A DNA stretch of 9,289 nucleotides from Promethearchaeota archaeon (GTDB taxonomy: Archaea > Asgardarchaeota > Lokiarchaeia > Sigyniarchaeales > SOKP01): assembly GCA_030615235.1 (NCBI GenBank), contig JAUWZR010000094.1, positions 1-9,289 on the forward strand. The letters run 5' to 3'. Made by a program: the position numbers and the translations under genes. Under the pieces are notes generated by a model, which was given only the letters and a program-made list of their open reading frames with translations, did not search any database and was not told where the DNA came from. Of this stretch, positions 7,017 to 9,289 are shown piece after piece (position 1 is the first letter of the stretch; every line of letters begins with the position of its first letter).

Positions 7017-7124
7017 AGAGGCTTAACTCGAATTAGTGAAAGAGGAAATTTGATACATTGTGAAACTTCCTGGAAAGATGTCCAAGCATTTAAAAATTTA
7101 CTTGTTGATCGTTTTACTAATTAA
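7017..7124 (+). pseudogene. possible in-frame remnant after the zinc-ribbon stop
   Basis: After the TAA at 7014-7016 the same frame stays open for 35 codons to another TAA at 7122. The translation has a protein-like mix of residues, including ISERGNLIHCETSWKDVQ. It has no ATG start and does not resemble a known domain well enough to name. It may be the tail of a second, eroded gene, an extension cut off by the new stop, or chance. Confidence 0.25.
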
Positions 7125-7205
7125 TTTATTTTACACACATAGTAATTAGTAGTATCCTTTACTAATTTTACTTCTTATCCAAACTGAGCTCGTATTCTAA
7201 GCGTA

Positions 7206-7238
7206 TTTTTTTATAGATTATTAGTATAAAGTTTTTTT
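7206..7238 (+). terminator. two T7 tracts between the zinc-ribbon gene and fumC
   Basis: Two runs of seven T (7206-7212 and 7232-7238) lie in the 276-bp gap before fumC. They could end transcription from the zinc-ribbon gene in archaeal fashion. No stem-loop is seen. Apart from these tracts, the 7017-7124 open stretch and the TATA-like site before fumC, this gap shows nothing else. Confidence 0.35.
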
Positions 7239-7259
7239 ATGAACCTATTTCTAATAACC

Positions 7260-7267
7260 TTATAATT
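7260..7267 (+). promoter_or_regulatory. possible TATA box of fumC
   Basis: TTATAATT begins 33 nt before the fumC TTG. With archaeal spacing of about 25-30 nt, transcription would begin within a few bases of the start codon. The fumC message may therefore be leaderless, which fits the lack of any Shine-Dalgarno sequence. Confidence 0.4.
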
Positions 7268-7292
7268 AAACAATTTATGGTTGTTTTAAATT

Positions 7293-8672
7293 TTGAATTA
7301 TCGCATAGAAAAAGATGTTCTGGGCGAAGTGGAAGTCCCAATCGATGCATATTGGGGAATTAATACTCAAAGAGCTGTCCAGAATTTCCAAATTAGTGGT
7401 AAGAAATTCCCTAATATCTTTATGATATCGCTAGCACAGCTTAAAAAAGCGTGTCTATTAGCAAATAAGGAGTTGGGGTTAATCGATAAAGAAATTGGAG
7501 CTGCAATCTTACAAGCCGTTAACGAGATTTTAAACGAAGAAAAACACTTAGATCAATTTCCAATTGATATCTATCAAACAGGAAGTGGGACTCAAACAAA
7601 CATGAATATAAACGAGGTATTAGCTAATAGGGCCGCTCAAATCTTAGGATTTCCTATGGGCAAAAAACATCCCGTCCATCCTAATGATCATGTAAATAAA
7701 AGCCAATCTTCTAATGATGTAATCCCAACTACGATGCACATATCTACTGTGCATATGATTCAAAAATTAATGCCAACATTAAACAGTTTAAAAGAAGTTC
7801 TCGCAACCAAAATTGAAGAATTCGAAGATATTATCAAAGTAGGAAGAACTCATTTACAAGATGCTGTTCCAATACCACTATCGTTAGAGTTTAAAGTCTA
7901 CAAAAAACAAATTGAAATTAATATTAAGCGATTAAATAAAGTATTGGATGAGTTATTCTACATTCCAATAGGTGGTACTGCATTAGGAACTGGATTAAAC
8001 GCTCATAAAGATTTTGACAAACTCACCATATCCCATCTCTCAAAAATCACTTCGCTATCCTTTAAACTCAATCCAGTAAAAGCAGAAGGAATATCATCAC
8101 ATAATACTATAGCGTACGCTAGCAGTAGTTTAAGACTATTAGCATTATCGCTTTTAAAAATGGCAAACGATATACGATGGATGGGTAGTGGTCCAAGAGC
8201 GGGTCTTTCAGAATTAATTCTACCGCAAAATGAACCGGGATCATCTATGATGCCTGGAAAAATTAATCCAACTCAATCTGAAGCTTTAATTCAAGTGTGT
8301 CTTCAAGTGATTGGAAATGATTCTGTCGTTACGAGTGGAGAAATGTATGGAAGCATTTTGGATTTAAATATGAGTAAACCTATAATGATCGTAAATGTTC
8401 TTGAATCAATTGACATTTTAATTGGTGGAATTAATTCTTTTATCGGCAACTGTTTAGTAGATATAAAAGCAAACACGGAGCAAATCGATTCGAACTTAGA
8501 GCAAATGTTAATGCTTGTTACTAACCTAATACCGATAATAGGCTATGATAAATGTTCTGAAATTGCCCAACGGGCTTATAAAGAAGGTAAATCATGTAAA
8601 GTAGTAATTAAAGAGATGGGTTTAAAAATTGACAATTTAGACGAACTTTTAGACCCTAAAAATATGGTATAA
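7293..8672 (+). CDS. fumC: class II fumarate hydratase
   Basis: This enzyme reversibly hydrates fumarate to L-malate and acts as a homotetramer in the cytoplasm without an iron-sulphur cluster. The 459 residues match the family length of about 460. The N-terminus RIEKDVLGEVEVP is typical. The three conserved regions are TGSGTQTNMNINEV (96-109), GRTHLQDAVP (184-193, with His187) and the superfamily signature GSSMMPGKINP (316-326). The last holds the expected catalytic Ser317 with Lys323 and Asn325. HPNDHVNKSQSSND (129-142) completes the active site. GKINPTQSE and QTGSGTQTN distinguish it from aspartase. The C-terminus ends normally in LLDPKNMV. The start is TTG: an in-frame TAA lies two codons upstream and the translated N-terminus aligns from this codon. 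No Shine-Dalgarno is visible. It is the only complete cycle gene here on the plus strand. Confidence 0.96.
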   Translation: MNYRIEKDVLGEVEVPIDAYWGINTQRAVQNFQISGKKFPNIFMISLAQLKKACLLANKELGLIDKEIGAAILQAVNEILNEEKHLDQFPIDIYQTGSGTQTNMNINEVLANRAAQILGFPMGKKHPVHPNDHVNKSQSSNDVIPTTMHISTVHMIQKLMPTLNSLKEVLATKIEEFEDIIKVGRTHLQDAVPIPLSLEFKVYKKQIEINIKRLNKVLDELFYIPIGGTALGTGLNAHKDFDKLTISHLSKITSLSFKLNPVKAEGISSHNTIAYASSSLRLLALSLLKMANDIRWMGSGPRAGLSELILPQNEPGSSMMPGKINPTQSEALIQVCLQVIGNDSVVTSGEMYGSILDLNMSKPIMIVNVLESIDILIGGINSFIGNCLVDIKANTEQIDSNLEQMLMLVTNLIPIIGYDKCSEIAQRAYKEGKSCKVVIKEMGLKIDNLDELLDPKNMV

Positions 8673-8701
8673 TTTTTATGATAGAGAACTATCAATGCTA
8701 G

Positions 8702-8845
8702 GATTTGTCTGTAAGGGTGAAAAAAGACGATGGAGAAATTTTTACATTTGATGTAGTTGCAAGACTCGATAGTGAAGTAGACATCAAGTATTATCAAAAT
8801 GGTGGAATATTGCATACAGTTTTAAGGAAAATGCTAAATTTTTAA
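8702..8845 (+). pseudogene. acnA: C-terminal remnant of an AcnA-type aconitase
   Basis: This 47-codon open stretch follows fumC by 30 bp in a different frame. It reads as the end of an AcnA/IRP-type aconitate hydratase: strands around LSVRVKKDDG and FTFDVVARLD, then YYQNGGILHTVLRKML just before the stop. AcnA proteins normally end in a very similar IDT..E..YY.NGGIL..V.R.ML pattern. The other 600-850 residues are absent, including the three cluster-binding cysteines and the swivelling-domain core, so it cannot be an active aconitase. The same frame has an ATG at 8678 and a TAG at 8699, and fumC occupies the upstream DNA. The tail keeps family-conserved residues and no internal stops, which suggests recent loss. 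GTG at 8717 is the only plausible start if a mini-protein is made. Its stop is 4 bp from that of the convergent membrane fragment. Confidence 0.75.
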
Positions 8846-8849
8846 TTTA

Positions 8850-9170
8850 TTATTCTCTTTTCTTGAAAAAGCGACTGTAGGATGTATATTGCCACAACAT
8901 ATAAACAACTGTTCCTACTATCATGAGCATTCCAATCATTGGGACTAAGTCCCCGAAGAAGATCACTGGCATGTAGAAAAAATACGAAATAAAGATGTAA
9001 ATTCCAATTCTAACTAATTGTTTATCATCAACCGCTTTTGCGTCTCGATATATTAATATTGATAGCGCGATTCCTTGTATAATCCATGGAATGTTTCGGA
9101 TTACTATCCATTCGTAAGGAGCTGATTGAGCAGTCCATTGATTTTGAGGAAATACAATAAATGAGACAAA
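8850..9170 (-). pseudogene. C-terminal part of a three-helix membrane protein lacking a start codon
   Basis: The frame is open for 106 codons after a TAA and ends in TAA. It is clearly protein-like. Three membrane segments lie at about residues 22-41 (ending SILIYR), 55-73 (IGIYIFISYFFYMPVIFFG) and 77-95 (MLMIVGTVVYML), with a charged loop DAKAVDDKQ between the first two and a basic end FFKKRE. The first residues, FVSFIVFPQNQW, look like the exit of a further helix. No ATG, GTG or TTG occurs in frame before Met67, so the 5' part is missing, frameshifted, or translation begins at a rare codon such as ATT. I do not recognise the family. It is convergent with the aconitase remnant. Confidence 0.5.
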
Positions 9171-9222
9171 TTAGTATAAAGATTTAATTCTTCTTGGTTC
9201 TTTTTTTGTTCTGCAATTACTA

Positions 9223-9288
9223 GGTTAATTGACCATAGTAGATTTCTGTATCATATTCAATTCTAATAATTCCATTCCGTTGGTGTTT
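9223..9288 (-). CDS. possible 3' end of a gene entering from the right edge
   Basis: Reading leftward from the window edge, one minus-strand frame stays open for 22 codons and ends in two stops, TAG at 9220-9222 and TAA at 9217-9219. The translation includes RNGIIRIEYDTEIYYG, which looks like a protein end. A second frame is also open over 20 codons, so the choice is weak. The 50 bases between this stop and the membrane fragment are A/T-rich and hold nothing I can name. Confidence 0.25.
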
Positions 9289-9289
9289 G

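Noticed and set aside
7293..8672. Aspartate ammonia-lyase as an alternative for fumC
   Set aside because: The residues TGSGTQTN and GKINPTQSE are fumarase-type; aspartases carry different residues in both motifs.
8679..8694. Six-base-pair hairpin (TGATAG / CTATCA with a 4-nt loop) just after fumC
   Set aside because: Short, AT-rich and not followed by a T-tract; expected by chance in this composition, so not called as a terminator.
8576..8815. Minus-strand open frame over the fumC end and the aconitase stub
   Set aside because: It runs antisense to the conserved C-terminus of fumarase and to the recognisable aconitase tail; no family features.
8678..8845. ATG-led frame with one internal TAG at 8699, which might be read through as pyrrolysine
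   Set aside because: The upstream part is only seven codons, the rest of aconitase is absent, and no context for pyrrolysine use is visible. A degraded gene explains it more simply.
7220..9181. Shared 12-mer ATTAGTATAAAG at 7220-7231 and 9170-9181
   Set aside because: A single AT-rich match with no extended similarity or flanking structure; chance or a shared TATA-like composition is enough.

Overview
The window is about 9.3 kb of AT-rich DNA from a prokaryote, most likely an archaeon. The signs are TATA-box-like elements 30-50 nt before several starts, T-tract terminators without strong stems, short 5' leaders, TTG starts and a small zinc-ribbon protein. The low GC and the two-subunit ATP-citrate lyase would fit an Asgard-type lineage, but nothing in the window proves that placement.

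The core is a minus-strand block of citric-acid-cycle genes. Reading in the direction of transcription from about 6336 down to 454, it holds sucC and sucD (both subunits of succinyl-CoA synthetase), a small protein with two SH3-like domains, a 393-bp gap, then aclB and aclA (both subunits of ATP-citrate lyase). Each enzyme is a beta-like plus alpha-like pair in the same order, and in each pair the stop and next start are one base apart. The plus strand diverges from sucC with a short zinc-ribbon protein, then a complete class II fumarase (fumC). Together these cover malate/fumarate, succinate/succinyl-CoA and citrate/acetyl-CoA plus oxaloacetate. The set could serve a reductive or reversible citric acid cycle, or supply acetyl-CoA from citrate.

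Three stretches look like 3' ends of genes whose 5' parts are gone. The gap between the SH3 gene and aclB holds, on the plus strand, the C-terminal dimerisation domain of a dihydrolipoamide-dehydrogenase-like flavoprotein, with its His-Glu dyad intact. Directly after fumC, on the plus strand, sit about 47 codons that read as the C-terminus of an AcnA-type aconitase. At the right end, on the minus strand, is the C-terminal part of a three-helix membrane protein with no usable start codon. The first two belong to enzymes linked to the same pathway, which suggests that a larger central-carbon cluster has been rearranged or eroded here.

The left edge carries the end of an unidentified membrane protein on the plus strand, convergent with aclA. 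The right edge may carry the last codons of another minus-strand gene. I saw no tRNA, rRNA, CRISPR array, insertion sequence or transposase.
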